Shown: piece by piece, positions 32,245 through 41,010 of the stretch | How the letters are laid out: the number at the start of each line of letters is the position of its first letter | How positions within the stretch are numbered: position 1 is the stretch's first letter | Assembly: GCF_003265345.1 (NCBI RefSeq) | Contig: NZ_QFWW01000020.1 | Coordinates: forward strand, 435,566-499,565 | Direction: 5' to 3' | DNA: 64,000 nucleotides | Source of the DNA: Lentzea terrae | GTDB lineage: Bacteria; Actinomycetota; Actinomycetes; Mycobacteriales; Pseudonocardiaceae | Notes under the pieces: generated by a model | Told to the model about the DNA's origin: nothing | What the model saw: only the letters and a program-made list of their open reading frames with translations | The model's database searches: none | Made by a program: the position numbers and the translations under genes

Positions 32245-33746
32245 GGCCCGCCCACCGGGCCGCACCTGTTCTGACCACACTCGCGCTGTTCACCGCCGCG
32301 GTAGCCGTGCTGCCGCTGGCCTACCTGGCCGTGCGTTCGTTCGAACGCGGCGGGGGCGTCGTGTGGGACGTGCTGGCGCGGACCCGGACCGCGGAACTGG
32401 CACTGCGGAGCCTGTCGCTCGCGGTGGCGGTGACGGCCGCGTGCCTGGTCCTGGGCGTGCTCAGCGCGTGGCTCGTGGTGCGCTCGGACCTGCCGGGACG
32501 CCGGGTCTTCGGGGTTTTGCTGGTGCTGCCGCTGGCGGTGCCCTCGTACGTCGCCGGGTTCACCTGGATCTCCGTGGCACCGGACCTCACCGGGTTCGCG
32601 GGTGCGTTCGTGGTGCTGACGCTGGTGTCGTACCCGTACGTGCTGCTGCCGGTCGCCGCGGCGTTGCGCACGGCCGATCCGGCGGTGGAGGAGGTCGCGC
32701 GCTCGCTCGGTCGCACGGGCCGTCAGGTGTTCTTCTCCGTGACGTTGCGGCAGATCCGGCCCGCCGCGCTCGCCGGTGGGCTGCTGGTGGCGTTGTACGT
32801 GCTGAGCGACTTCGGTGCGGTGTCGCTGATGCGGTACGAGGCGTTCACGCTCGGCATCTACACGAGCTACCGGGCGACGTTCGACCGCACACCCGCGGCG
32901 GTGCTCGGGCTGGTCCTGGTGGTGCTCGCGATCGCGTTGACGGTCGGCGAACGACGGGCGCGTGGCGTGGTCGCGCATCGCGGCCGTCGTCAGCCGTTGA
33001 CGGTGTCGTTGGGACGCGCACGGATGCCGGCGTTGGCGGGCGCGGTGTCGTTGATCCTGCTGACGCTCGGGGTGCCGGTGGTCAGCCTGGTGTGGTGGCT
33101 CGTGGAGGGCACGTCGACGTTCTCCGTGACCGATGTGCTGGCGACGACCGGGAACACCGTCGCGGTGTCGGCGTTCGGGGCGTTGCTGACGTTGCTGCTG
33201 GCGCTGCCCGTGGGGATCCTGGCCGCGCGGCACCAGGGCCGGCTCGTACGAGGGGTCGAGCTCGCCGGGTTCGCGGGGCACGCGCTGCCGGGCATCACCG
33301 TCGGGCTGGCCCTGGTGTTCTTCGGCATCCGGTTCGCTCCGGCGCTCTACCAGACGATGCCGATGCTGGCGTTCGCGTACGCGGTGCTGTTCCTGCCGTT
33401 GGCGGTCGGGGCAGTCCGCACGGGTGTGGCGCATGCGCCGCCGGTGTTGGAGGAAGTGTCGCGGTCGCTCGGGCACGGTCGGTTCACCACAGGCTTGCGG
33501 GTGACCGTGCCGCTGGCCGCGCCGGGGATTCTCGCGGGCACGGCGCTGGTCTTCCTGACCTGCGCCAAGGAGTTGCCGGCGACGTTGCTGCTGCGGCCGA
33601 CCGGGATGGACACCCTGGCGACCGAACTGTGGACGCGCACCGAGGTCGCCGCTTATGCCGCGGCGGCACCGTACGCGGCCGTTCTGCTCGTCGTGGCCGC
33701 GATTCCGGCTGTCCTGCTGGACCGGTTCTTGGGAGGTGAGCGGTGA
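32241..33746 (+). CDS. Fe3+ ABC importer permease (FbpB-like, fused two-domain)
   Basis: About 501 aa with twelve predicted membrane helices and two binding-protein-dependent permease loops (EEVARSLGRTGRQVFFSVTL and EEVSRSLGHGRFTTGL), i.e. two permease halves in one chain as in FbpB. The first helix (LTTLALFTAAVAVLPLAYLAV) starts upstream of the first GTG at 32307. The only in-frame candidate before it is CTG 32241, which overlaps the TGA of the previous gene (CTGA), so a rare, coupled CTG start is likely. Its end overlaps the ATPase start. Confidence 0.88.
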   Translation: MRPAHRAAPVLTTLALFTAAVAVLPLAYLAVRSFERGGGVVWDVLARTRTAELALRSLSLAVAVTAACLVLGVLSAWLVVRSDLPGRRVFGVLLVLPLAVPSYVAGFTWISVAPDLTGFAGAFVVLTLVSYPYVLLPVAAALRTADPAVEEVARSLGRTGRQVFFSVTLRQIRPAALAGGLLVALYVLSDFGAVSLMRYEAFTLGIYTSYRATFDRTPAAVLGLVLVVLAIALTVGERRARGVVAHRGRRQPLTVSLGRARMPALAGAVSLILLTLGVPVVSLVWWLVEGTSTFSVTDVLATTGNTVAVSAFGALLTLLLALPVGILAARHQGRLVRGVELAGFAGHALPGITVGLALVFFGIRFAPALYQTMPMLAFAYAVLFLPLAVGAVRTGVAHAPPVLEEVSRSLGHGRFTTGLRVTVPLAAPGILAGTALVFLTCAKELPATLLLRPTGMDTLATELWTRTEVAAYAAAAPYAAVLLVVAAIPAVLLDRFLGGER

Positions 33747-34744
33747 GCGGCTTGACCGTCAAGCGACTGGTCGCGGGCTACGGCGGCGATCCTGTGCTGC
33801 GCGAGGTCGACTTCGAGGTGCCGGAGGGCGGGCTGCTCGCCGTGCTGGGGCCGTCCGGGTGCGGCAAGACGACGTTGCTGCGGGTGCTGGCCGGGTTCCA
33901 CCCCGTGTCCTCAGGCGAAGTGTGGCTGGGCGGGAAGCAGCTGACCGCCGAGGTGCCGCCGGAGCAGCGCGGGATCGGGATCGTGCCGCAGGAAGGCGCG
34001 CTGTTCCCGCATCTGACCGTCGCGGGCAACGTCGGGTTCGGGCTGCGTCGAGGCGACCGTGCCGCGCGGGTCGAGGAGCTGCTCGAACTGGTGGGGCTGG
34101 CGGGGTTCGGTGCGCGGATGCCCGGTGAGCTGTCCGGCGGGCAGGCGCAGCGGGTGGCGTTGGCACGTGCTTTGGCGCCACGACCGGGAGTTGTGCTGCT
34201 CGACGAACCGTTTTCGGCGCTGGACGCCGGTTTGCGCGAGGAGCTCCGGGCGGACGTGCGCGCGACGTTGAAGGCGGCGGGTGCGACGGCGTTGCTCGTG
34301 ACGCACGACCAGGAAGAGGCGCTGGGGATCGCGGACCACGTGGTGGTGCTGCGGGATGGTGCCGTGGCGCAGTTCGCACGCCCGCAGACGATCTACGCCT
34401 CGCCGGCCGATCTCGGGGTGGCGTTGTTCGTGGGCGAGGCGGTGACGTTCGCCGGAGTCGCCCGGTCCGGGCTGGTGTCGACGCCGCTCGGGGAGTTGCG
34501 GACGTCCGGTGACGGACCTGGCACGGTGCTGTTGCGGCCGGAACAGCTGATCATCGGTGCTGCCGGTGTTCCGTCCGCTGTGGATGACGTGCTGTTCCAC
34601 GGGCACGACGCGACTGTGCTGTTGCGGCTCGCGGACGGCACTCAGGTGCGGTCGCGGGTGCAGGGCAAGATCTCGGTGCGGGCCGGGGACTCCGTGTCGG
34701 TGTCGGTCGACGGACCTGCGTTGTTCTTCGGGGACACACCGTGA
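33743..34744 (+). CDS. Fe3+ ABC importer ATP-binding protein (FbpC-like)
   Basis: 333 aa: Walker A GPSGCGKTTLL, Q-loop IVPQEGALFPHLTV, signature ELSGGQAQRVALARAL, Walker B VLLDEPFSALD, H-loop LVTHDQEEAL, and a C-terminal TOBE-like beta domain (VLLRPEQLIIGAAG, RVQGKISVRAGDSVSV). Typical of ferric iron importers. GTG start overlaps the permease stop; its TGA overlaps the next start (GTGA, 34741-34744). Confidence 0.93.
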   Translation: MSGLTVKRLVAGYGGDPVLREVDFEVPEGGLLAVLGPSGCGKTTLLRVLAGFHPVSSGEVWLGGKQLTAEVPPEQRGIGIVPQEGALFPHLTVAGNVGFGLRRGDRAARVEELLELVGLAGFGARMPGELSGGQAQRVALARALAPRPGVVLLDEPFSALDAGLREELRADVRATLKAAGATALLVTHDQEEALGIADHVVVLRDGAVAQFARPQTIYASPADLGVALFVGEAVTFAGVARSGLVSTPLGELRTSGDGPGTVLLRPEQLIIGAAGVPSAVDDVLFHGHDATVLLRLADGTQVRSRVQGKISVRAGDSVSVSVDGPALFFGDTP

Positions 34745-37107
34745 CGGCCACCGCGGACCTCGGGTTCGCTGATCGGCTCGGCGTGTTCGGCGACCAGCTC
34801 GCGCTGGTCACCCCGTCCGGCTCGCTGACTTACCGCGAGCTGGACGACCTGGTGTCCGCTGCCGGCGCCCGGCTCGGCACGACGCGGCGGCTGGTGTTGC
34901 TGGCGGCATCGAACGACGTCGACTCGCTCGTCGCCTACCTGGCGGCGCTGCGCGGCCGGCACCCGGTCATCCTCTGCGCTGCCGCTCAGGTGCCGGCGCT
35001 GACCGCGGTGTACGACCCGGACGTCGTGATCTCGGACTCGTGGACGGAGGTTCACGAGGGCACGGTGCACACGTTGCACCCCGAGCTGGCGTTGCTGCTG
35101 TCGACGTCCGGCACGACCGGGTCGCCGAAGCTGGTGCGGCTGTCCGCGGACAACCTCGCCGCGAACGCCGCCTCCATCGGCTCGTACCTGGACATCCGTC
35201 CGTCCGACCGCGCCATCACGTCGTTGCCGTTGCACTACTGCTACGGCCTGTCCATCGTGAACAGCAACCTCGCGCGCGGCGCTGCTCTCGTGCTGACCGG
35301 GCGTTCGGTGATCGAGCCGGAGTTCTGGGACCTCGTGCGCTCTCACGGCGTGACGAGCCTGCACGGCGTGCCACACACGTTCGGACTGCTGGACGGCATC
35401 CGCTTTGCGGACATGGACCTGCCATCACTGCGCTATGTCACGCAGGCGGGCGGACGGCTCGCTCCTGCTGATGTGGTCCGCTACGCCTCGTTGGGCGCAG
35501 TTCGTGGCTGGCAGTTCTTCGTGATGTACGGCCAGACCGAAGCCACCGCGCGCATGGCCTACCTACCGCCGTCGATGGCCGCGTCGCACCCGTCCGCGAT
35601 CGGTGTCGCGATCCCCGGCGGCAAGCTGCGCCTCGACGACGGCGAGCTCGTCTACAGCGGTCCCAACGTCATGCTCGGCTATGCGTCGTCTGCCTCGGAT
35701 CTGACTTTGGGCCGCACGACGTTCGAGCTGCGCACCGGCGATCTCGGTTCCTTCGAGGATGGCGTCTTCTCGGTGACCGGGCGCAAGAACCGGTTCGTGA
35801 AGCCGTTCGGACTGCGCGTCGATCTCGACCAGGTGGAACGCTCTCTTGCCGCCGATGGTGTCCGCGTCGCCTGCACTGGCGACGACGACGGCTTGGTCGT
35901 CGCCGTACTCGGCTCTCCTGACCGCGCAGTCCGGCTGATCTGCTCGTTGACCGGCCTTCCCGCCCCCGCTGTCCGCGCCTACTCCGTGACGTCAATCCCG
36001 TTGCTGTCCAACGGAAAAGTCGACTATCGGGCCGTCGCGGCACCACCTGATCGTTCGTCGGCGTCTGTGCGTGAGGTGTTCTCCACGGTCCTCGGCGTGC
36101 GCTCGGTACCGTCCGACGCGACGTTCAACTCGTTGGGCGGCGACTCGCTGCGCTACGTGCAGATGACCGTGCAGCTGCAACGGTTGCTGGGCGACCTGCC
36201 GCCGTCGTGGCCGACCATGCCGGTGTCTTCTTTGGAAGAGCTTCGCGGAAGCCGTTCCGGCGTGCCGATGATCGACACCACGATCGTGCTGCGAGCGTTG
36301 TCGATCCTGCTGATCGTCGGCTCGCACGTGAGCTTCTTCCAACTCCTCGGCGGCGCGCACCTGCTGCTCGTGGTCGCGGGCTGGAACCTGGCGAGGTTCC
36401 TGCTGCCCGCGCACCCGTTGCGCATCCTGCGGGCCACGGCGTCGATCGCGATCCCGACCTCGCTGTGGCTGGTCTACCGGATGGCGGTCACCGACGACGT
36501 GACGCTCGACAACGTCCTGATGGTCAACAGCTTCACCCGCGTGGGCGCCGGCGGCTACTGGTTCATCGAGGTCCTCGTGCACGTGCTCCTGTTGTGCGCC
36601 TTGATCTTCGCCGTTCCGTTCGCGCGCCGCTGGGAACAACGGCACAGCTACGCGTTCGCGCTGGCCTTCCTGGGCGTGACCCTCGCGCTGCACTTCACCG
36701 TCGAGGGCGACTTCTTCGCCCGCAACATGACAACGCTGGGCGCCGCGTGGTTCATCGCGCTCGGCTGGCTGGCCCACCGCTCTCCCGCGCTGTGGCAGAA
36801 GTGCCTCGTCGTGGTGATCACACTCGCGATGATCCCCGGCCAGCTGGAGATCCTCTCCCGCGAGATCATCGTGATCGCGGGCCTGGTCCTGCTCCTCACC
36901 CTGTCCCGAGTGCCGGTGCCGCGCAGCCTGCTGACCCCGGTCAGCCTGGTGGCCAGCGCGTCGCTCGCCGTCTACCTGACGCACTACGCCGTGTTTCCGC
37001 AGCTGCAGCCCCACGTTCCGACGGGCATCGTGTGGGTCGTGTGCATCGCCTTGGGTTGCGCGGTGTGGGCCGGCATCGACCGGGTGCGGCTCAAAGTGGT
37101 GCGCTGA
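34741..37107 (+). CDS. Adenylation domain - carrier domain - polytopic membrane (acyltransferase-like) fusion
   Basis: 788 aa. Residues about 5-430: AMP-forming ligase with A3 loop LSTSGTTGSPK (120-130), YGQTEATARM (A5), RTGDLG (A7) and a Lys in SNGKVDY near residue 425 (A10). Residues about 435-505: phosphopantetheine carrier with FNSLGGDSLRYVQ, Ser469 being the attachment site. Residues about 513-788: nine or so membrane helices with GGYWFIEVL, matching acyltransferase-3 / OafA-like proteins. The protein could activate a carboxylic or amino acid, load it on its own carrier and pass it to a membrane-bound acceptor. It is the last gene of the iron-box operon and overlaps the ATPase gene, so it should be made under iron starvation. 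Substrate unknown. Confidence 0.85.
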   Translation: MTATADLGFADRLGVFGDQLALVTPSGSLTYRELDDLVSAAGARLGTTRRLVLLAASNDVDSLVAYLAALRGRHPVILCAAAQVPALTAVYDPDVVISDSWTEVHEGTVHTLHPELALLLSTSGTTGSPKLVRLSADNLAANAASIGSYLDIRPSDRAITSLPLHYCYGLSIVNSNLARGAALVLTGRSVIEPEFWDLVRSHGVTSLHGVPHTFGLLDGIRFADMDLPSLRYVTQAGGRLAPADVVRYASLGAVRGWQFFVMYGQTEATARMAYLPPSMAASHPSAIGVAIPGGKLRLDDGELVYSGPNVMLGYASSASDLTLGRTTFELRTGDLGSFEDGVFSVTGRKNRFVKPFGLRVDLDQVERSLAADGVRVACTGDDDGLVVAVLGSPDRAVRLICSLTGLPAPAVRAYSVTSIPLLSNGKVDYRAVAAPPDRSSASVREVFSTVLGVRSVPSDATFNSLGGDSLRYVQMTVQLQRLLGDLPPSWPTMPVSSLEELRGSRSGVPMIDTTIVLRALSILLIVGSHVSFFQLLGGAHLLLVVAGWNLARFLLPAHPLRILRATASIAIPTSLWLVYRMAVTDDVTLDNVLMVNSFTRVGAGGYWFIEVLVHVLLLCALIFAVPFARRWEQRHSYAFALAFLGVTLALHFTVEGDFFARNMTTLGAAWFIALGWLAHRSPALWQKCLVVVITLAMIPGQLEILSREIIVIAGLVLLLTLSRVPVPRSLLTPVSLVASASLAVYLTHYAVFPQLQPHVPTGIVWVVCIALGCAVWAGIDRVRLKVVR

Positions 37108-37148
37108 CGTCGAGGTGCTGGTCGAGCCGACGTCAACTGTGAAGCATC

Positions 37149-37178
37149 GGTGCCGGATTGACTGACGATCCGGGCACC
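37149..37178 (+). terminator. Possible terminator of the iron operon
   Basis: GGTGCCGGAT (37149-37158) pairs with ATCCGGGCACC (37168-37178) with one bulged base and a 9-nt loop, 41 bp after the last gene. It is imperfect and lacks a U-tract. The rest of the 220-bp gap to the next gene shows nothing clear. Confidence 0.4.
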
Positions 37179-37327
37179 TGCAACGGTGCAGTCCTGGGGG
37201 TTCTGGGGGTTCGAGTCGGCGTGCACACGTCCGTTGAGTGCACGCTTCTTCTCCGTGCGGTCAACGGCGATCGCGCGGTTCACTCCGGTGTCTCCTGACC
37301 TTGTGTCCACATTGGTTGGGGGTTTCT

Positions 37328-38521
37328 GTGGGACGAAGAATGCTCTTGAGCGCTGGGCTGGCAGTGGCGCTGGGGGTGTCGCTGCTGACCGGCACGATCG
37401 CGCAGGCTGCGCCGGGGATGTGTGATCGCGATCCGCGCAACCCGGTTGCGCAGATGTGTGCGACGACTTCAGCGCACATGTACGGATCGTTCACCGCCTT
37501 CATCTTTCCCGTGGTGTCGCACAGCACGTCGTCTGCTGGAAACGCTTACAACGCAACGCGTGTCTTCACCGACGACGTCGACATGTCGACCAGCTACGAG
37601 ACGGGCCTCGAGGTCGGCTGGGGCAGCCCGACCGGGGCGACGACGTACCGCGCCTACTGGGTGGACTACACGGGCGGCTACAACTACCACCCCATCGGCG
37701 ACTTCGTGAACACTCCGGACAGCCGGCAGCACAACTTCATGTCACTGCCGCACTGCGACGGGTGCCGGTCCAGGGACATCTTCTACGACTTCAACTTCGC
37801 GGGAACGACCAAGGACGGTGTGAACGTCGCGTCGCACCACGTCGTGACGGGCTGGGAGCTGAGCTCCGACTCGTACAACGACATCGCGTTCGCTCGTACG
37901 ACGAACCGGGTCCAATGGCTCAACGGAAACCTGACGTGGGAACGGTTCTCGCCGGCGGAGGTCAAGACGCGGGCACCCAACGGCGACTGCTCGATCGGCT
38001 CGGACCCCGCCTACTGCTGGCGGTTCGACACCAGCGTCACGCAGGACGGAGCAGGTTCGGTCGCGGCGTGGGAAGTGACCAAGTCACCCGTGCAGACGGC
38101 CAGGACCGGCTCGGTGCAGCCGGTGCCGCAGCACACCAGGGGCACGGTCGACCAGAACCGGCTTCAGGAGTGCATCGCGAACGACGCCTCGCAGTGCATG
38201 GACACCGTTCCCGGCCTGCGTGACTGTGTGCGGCAACGGCTGGTGTGCAACGAATCTGCGGCGATCGAGTCCGCTACCCGCATGCGGACGGCAGCGTTGA
38301 CGGCGCAGGACGCCCGCACCGCGGCGGTGGACTTCCTCGTGGCGCGCAAAGCTTTGGCAGGCACTGCCGAGACCGTTTCCGTGCAGGAGACCGAGGCGAC
38401 TCTGACGGTGACGATCAAGGGCGCGGTCAGTGAGTTCACCGGCGACCACCGCTCGTTCCAGCGTGCCGATCTGGAGTTCGACCGCGCGAGCCATCAGCTG
38501 TTGTCCGTTCGCATGAGCTGA
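37328..38521 (+). CDS. Secreted protein of unknown function
   Basis: 397 aa. The GTG at 37328 (GGGGG just upstream) gives a standard Sec signal (GRRMLLSAGLAVALGVSLL, cleaved near AQAAP). The mature part has four Cys in its first half (CDRDPRNPVAQMC, LPHCDGC) and a Trp/Tyr-rich beta-type region, then Cys pairs (NGDCSIGSDPAYC; QECIANDASQC; RDCVRQRLVC). No catalytic motif is recognised. Its layout (signal, conserved Cys, C-terminal helical part) resembles the next gene, with which it is probably co-transcribed (71-bp gap). Confidence 0.7.
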   Translation: MGRRMLLSAGLAVALGVSLLTGTIAQAAPGMCDRDPRNPVAQMCATTSAHMYGSFTAFIFPVVSHSTSSAGNAYNATRVFTDDVDMSTSYETGLEVGWGSPTGATTYRAYWVDYTGGYNYHPIGDFVNTPDSRQHNFMSLPHCDGCRSRDIFYDFNFAGTTKDGVNVASHHVVTGWELSSDSYNDIAFARTTNRVQWLNGNLTWERFSPAEVKTRAPNGDCSIGSDPAYCWRFDTSVTQDGAGSVAAWEVTKSPVQTARTGSVQPVPQHTRGTVDQNRLQECIANDASQCMDTVPGLRDCVRQRLVCNESAAIESATRMRTAALTAQDARTAAVDFLVARKALAGTAETVSVQETEATLTVTIKGAVSEFTGDHRSFQRADLEFDRASHQLLSVRMS

Positions 38522-38592
38522 GTCCCCGTCACGAACCAGCCGGCTCACTCGACGTGGGCCGGCCGCTGAAACTTGCCTCGAGGAGCCCGCAA

Positions 38593-39726
38593 GTGTTGAG
38601 AAAACTGTTGGCGACCGCGGCCGTCGCCGCGAGCCTGCTCGCAACCACCGGCCAATCGGCGTTGGCCGCAACCGAAACAACCGCAGCACCAACCGTGGCC
38701 CAACTGCAAGCCGAGCCCGATCTCAGGCAGGAGTGCGCGAACCGCGCCGACGAGGCCGCGCGGGTCAACGGCTGGACTCGCAGCCCGTTCGAGTACTGCC
38801 ACCACACGCGCGAGGAAACCAACCTCTACGCGACCAACGGTGCGTACCTCGGTTTCTTCAACTTCGACCTGTGGACACTGGGTTTCGCCTACGACGGCAG
38901 CCGGCGGGTCGACTACGTGACCACCATCGAGAACCTCGCACTGGCCAGCCAGCTCAACCACGAGCTGACGTGGTTGACGGTCAACTACGACAGCTGCACC
39001 GGCATGGCCGACGTCAGCTGTTCGAGCCCGCGCGAGCGATCCGCCGCGAGCAACGACTGGTACACCCGCCCGAGGATGGACACCTACACCGTCACCTCTC
39101 CCGACACGGCCGGCTCTGGCCCGTTCACGACCGCCACTCACACGACGCGGCTGAACTTCACCGTCGAGTACCGCGACGGCCGGACACACCCGTATGACGA
39201 GTGGTCGACCGCCGTGGCCCACGTCCGGTTCGACAGCGCCGGCTCGGCGCTGGGCAACGGCAAGCACAAGGGCACGGTCTTCACCGACCACGTCCCGACG
39301 CTCGACCTGCCGCTGAGCGACGCCGGCATCGACGAGGAAGCCCGCCACGTCAACGACGCGCAGAACCACCCGGAGCGGACCTTCCCGAGCCGGGTGGGCA
39401 AAGCCGTGCCCGGCAAGACCACGCCGCTGCACCGGCTGATGAACAGCTCGGAAATCGACAAGAACCACACGGCGTCCGTGAGCATCTGCCGAAACGTGTG
39501 GGGTCCGGAATACACGTCCGGCGGCCAGGACTGCGACGAGTATCCGTTCAAGTCCACCTACGAGGGTTCCTGGAAGTCGACGAACAACCAGCCGTTCCAG
39601 TGGAACGGTTCTGCCCGGCCGATCGACGCGGGCGACAACCAGCGAGGCGGCACGAAACTCGCCGGCTTCTACGGCGAGAAACGAATCCTGGACAACGACC
39701 CGTTCTACGTGCGGGTCACGAGCTAG
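38593..39726 (+). CDS. Secreted NucA/NucB-type deoxyribonuclease
   Basis: 377 aa. A signal peptide (LRKLLATAAVAASLLATTGQ, cleaved near ALA-A) is followed by about 220 residues of unknown function with a Cys-rich segment (CTGMADVSC). The C-terminal 100 residues fit the NucA/NucB DNase domain: SVSICRNVW, GGQDCDEYPFKSTYEG (catalytic-site segment), RPIDAGDNQRGGTKLAGFY and ILDNDPFYV. These are extracellular non-specific DNases used for nutrient acquisition, sporulation or as toxins. GTG 38593 follows GAGGAG. The stop codon lies within the left arm of a 117-bp palindromic element. Confidence 0.82.
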   Translation: MLRKLLATAAVAASLLATTGQSALAATETTAAPTVAQLQAEPDLRQECANRADEAARVNGWTRSPFEYCHHTREETNLYATNGAYLGFFNFDLWTLGFAYDGSRRVDYVTTIENLALASQLNHELTWLTVNYDSCTGMADVSCSSPRERSAASNDWYTRPRMDTYTVTSPDTAGSGPFTTATHTTRLNFTVEYRDGRTHPYDEWSTAVAHVRFDSAGSALGNGKHKGTVFTDHVPTLDLPLSDAGIDEEARHVNDAQNHPERTFPSRVGKAVPGKTTPLHRLMNSSEIDKNHTASVSICRNVWGPEYTSGGQDCDEYPFKSTYEGSWKSTNNQPFQWNGSARPIDAGDNQRGGTKLAGFYGEKRILDNDPFYVRVTS

Positions 39727-39839
39727 TGGCGTGGCCCAGAACGACGGCCGGGTAATTCACGCTCAGCAGGGCACCTCGCGGCACGATGCACCCGTCTGAC
39801 CGCGAATTCGCCTGGCAACGTTCTGGGCCACGCCACTAG
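39723..39839. repeat. 117-bp nearly full-length palindromic element (MITE-like)
   Basis: The ends are perfect 21-nt inverted repeats (39723-39743 and 39819-39839), each beginning or ending with CTAG. The 75 nt between continue as an imperfect inverted repeat, for example GTAATTCACGCTCAG on the left against CTGACCGCGAATTCGC on the right. CTAG at both tips could be a duplicated 4-bp target or part of the arms. The TAG of the left CTAG is the stop codon of the DNase gene. It could be a non-autonomous transposon remnant or a strong bidirectional structure. No second copy was noticed in this window. Confidence 0.7.
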
Positions 39840-39922
39840 GCTCTTCGGCGAACACGGGCTTGTCCGGACTTTCCGCGGAATGTCCGGACAAGCCCGAGCC
39901 GGGTGGGCGACGAGGAGACGCG

Positions 39923-40477
39923 GTGCCGGAACTGCTCGGTCAGCACGAGCTGATCACCGTGCCCAGCTATCGGCTGATCACCGTCCGGGATCAGGACTGC
40001 GACGCCGGCGTGGGTGTTGACGAGGCGATCGTTCGAGCCGGCACGGCCGTGGTGGCCTCAACCGATTACGAGCTGGTCATCAGCTGCGCACAGGACCTCC
40101 TGCCGGTGTCGGTACGGCTCGAGGCGTGGTCCTCGCAACCCGCGGAAACCGATGAACCGGACTGGTCGACGCCACAGGTCTTCGAGCTCGAATGCCCGAC
40201 CGGCCTGCTCGTGATCGGCTCCCCCACTGGCGAGGCGACCGAAACGAACCTGCCGGCGGGCCCGGGAATCTATGCGCTCAGCGTCGTCCACCAGGCGCGC
40301 GAACAGGCTCTTGCGGCGCGGCAGGACGTCCTTGAGCACGAGGACATCACCGGCCGCGTATTCGCCCTCGTCGAGGCACAACCGGGCGGTTTCGAACGGT
40401 ATCGGATCCGAATGTGGCTGACGGGCCCGCTGCCCGACGACGAGGACGAGGACGAGGACGAACAGGAGCGGGTGTGA
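39923..40477 (+). CDS. Hypothetical acidic protein
   Basis: 184 aa, not recognised. GTG 39923 has GAGGAG 7 nt upstream. It is a soluble beta-rich protein (ELLGQHELITVPSYRLITV, DYELVISCAQDLLPVSVRLE, LPAGPGIYALSVVHQARE) ending in a strongly acidic tail (PDDEDEDEDEQERV). No signal peptide. Its stop overlaps the next start (GTGA, 40474-40477). The position behind a secreted DNase would suit an immunity role, but nothing in the sequence proves it. Confidence 0.65.
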   Translation: MPELLGQHELITVPSYRLITVRDQDCDAGVGVDEAIVRAGTAVVASTDYELVISCAQDLLPVSVRLEAWSSQPAETDEPDWSTPQVFELECPTGLLVIGSPTGEATETNLPAGPGIYALSVVHQAREQALAARQDVLEHEDITGRVFALVEAQPGGFERYRIRMWLTGPLPDDEDEDEDEQERV

Positions 40478-40875
40478 CCGACGACGTGGCCAGCCAAGTG
40501 ATCAAGGCTGAGCAGGATCGGATCCGATGTCTCCTCGACGTGGATCGCGGCACCTTCGACCGCTTGCACACCGAGGAGTACCGGTTGTGCAACCCGACCG
40601 GCACCGTGTGGACGAAGGCCGAATACCTGGATCTCCTCACCACCGGGCGGGTCGCCTACCGGGAACTGGAGCTGACCGGCGACGTGGACGCCATCGTCGG
40701 CACCGACGTCGTCGTCCTCCGCTACCGGTGTTTCATCGAACTCACCGTCGACGGCGCGGACATCCCGCGGCACGAGGCCTGGCACACCGACGTCTACACC
40801 AATGCCGGCGGCACGTGGCGTTGTGCCTGGTCGCAAGCCACCGGCGTCATGGACCTTCCGTCGGCCGCACCCTGA
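40474..40875 (+). CDS. NTF2-like / DUF4440-type protein
   Basis: 133 aa of the SnoaL/DUF4440 fold: VIKAEQDRIRCLLDVDRGTFDRL, EYRLCNPTGTVWTKAEYLDLL, GTDVVVLRYRCFIELTVDG, EAWHTDVYTNAGGTWRCAWSQ (shown as landmarks). Function unknown; family includes ketosteroid-isomerase-like enzymes. GTG start translationally coupled to the acidic protein. Confidence 0.82.
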   Translation: MTDDVASQVIKAEQDRIRCLLDVDRGTFDRLHTEEYRLCNPTGTVWTKAEYLDLLTTGRVAYRELELTGDVDAIVGTDVVVLRYRCFIELTVDGADIPRHEAWHTDVYTNAGGTWRCAWSQATGVMDLPSAAP

Positions 40876-41010
40876 CCCAGCGCGAGTGCCACCGGGGTTT
40901 CCGACAGGTTCGACCAGGGTATCCGCGTCATCCACAGCAGCGACCGGTAACTCCGAGTTGACGAAGCAGCTCGCAACGAGCTTGCCGCACCTTCATCAGC
41001 TGGAGTGATC

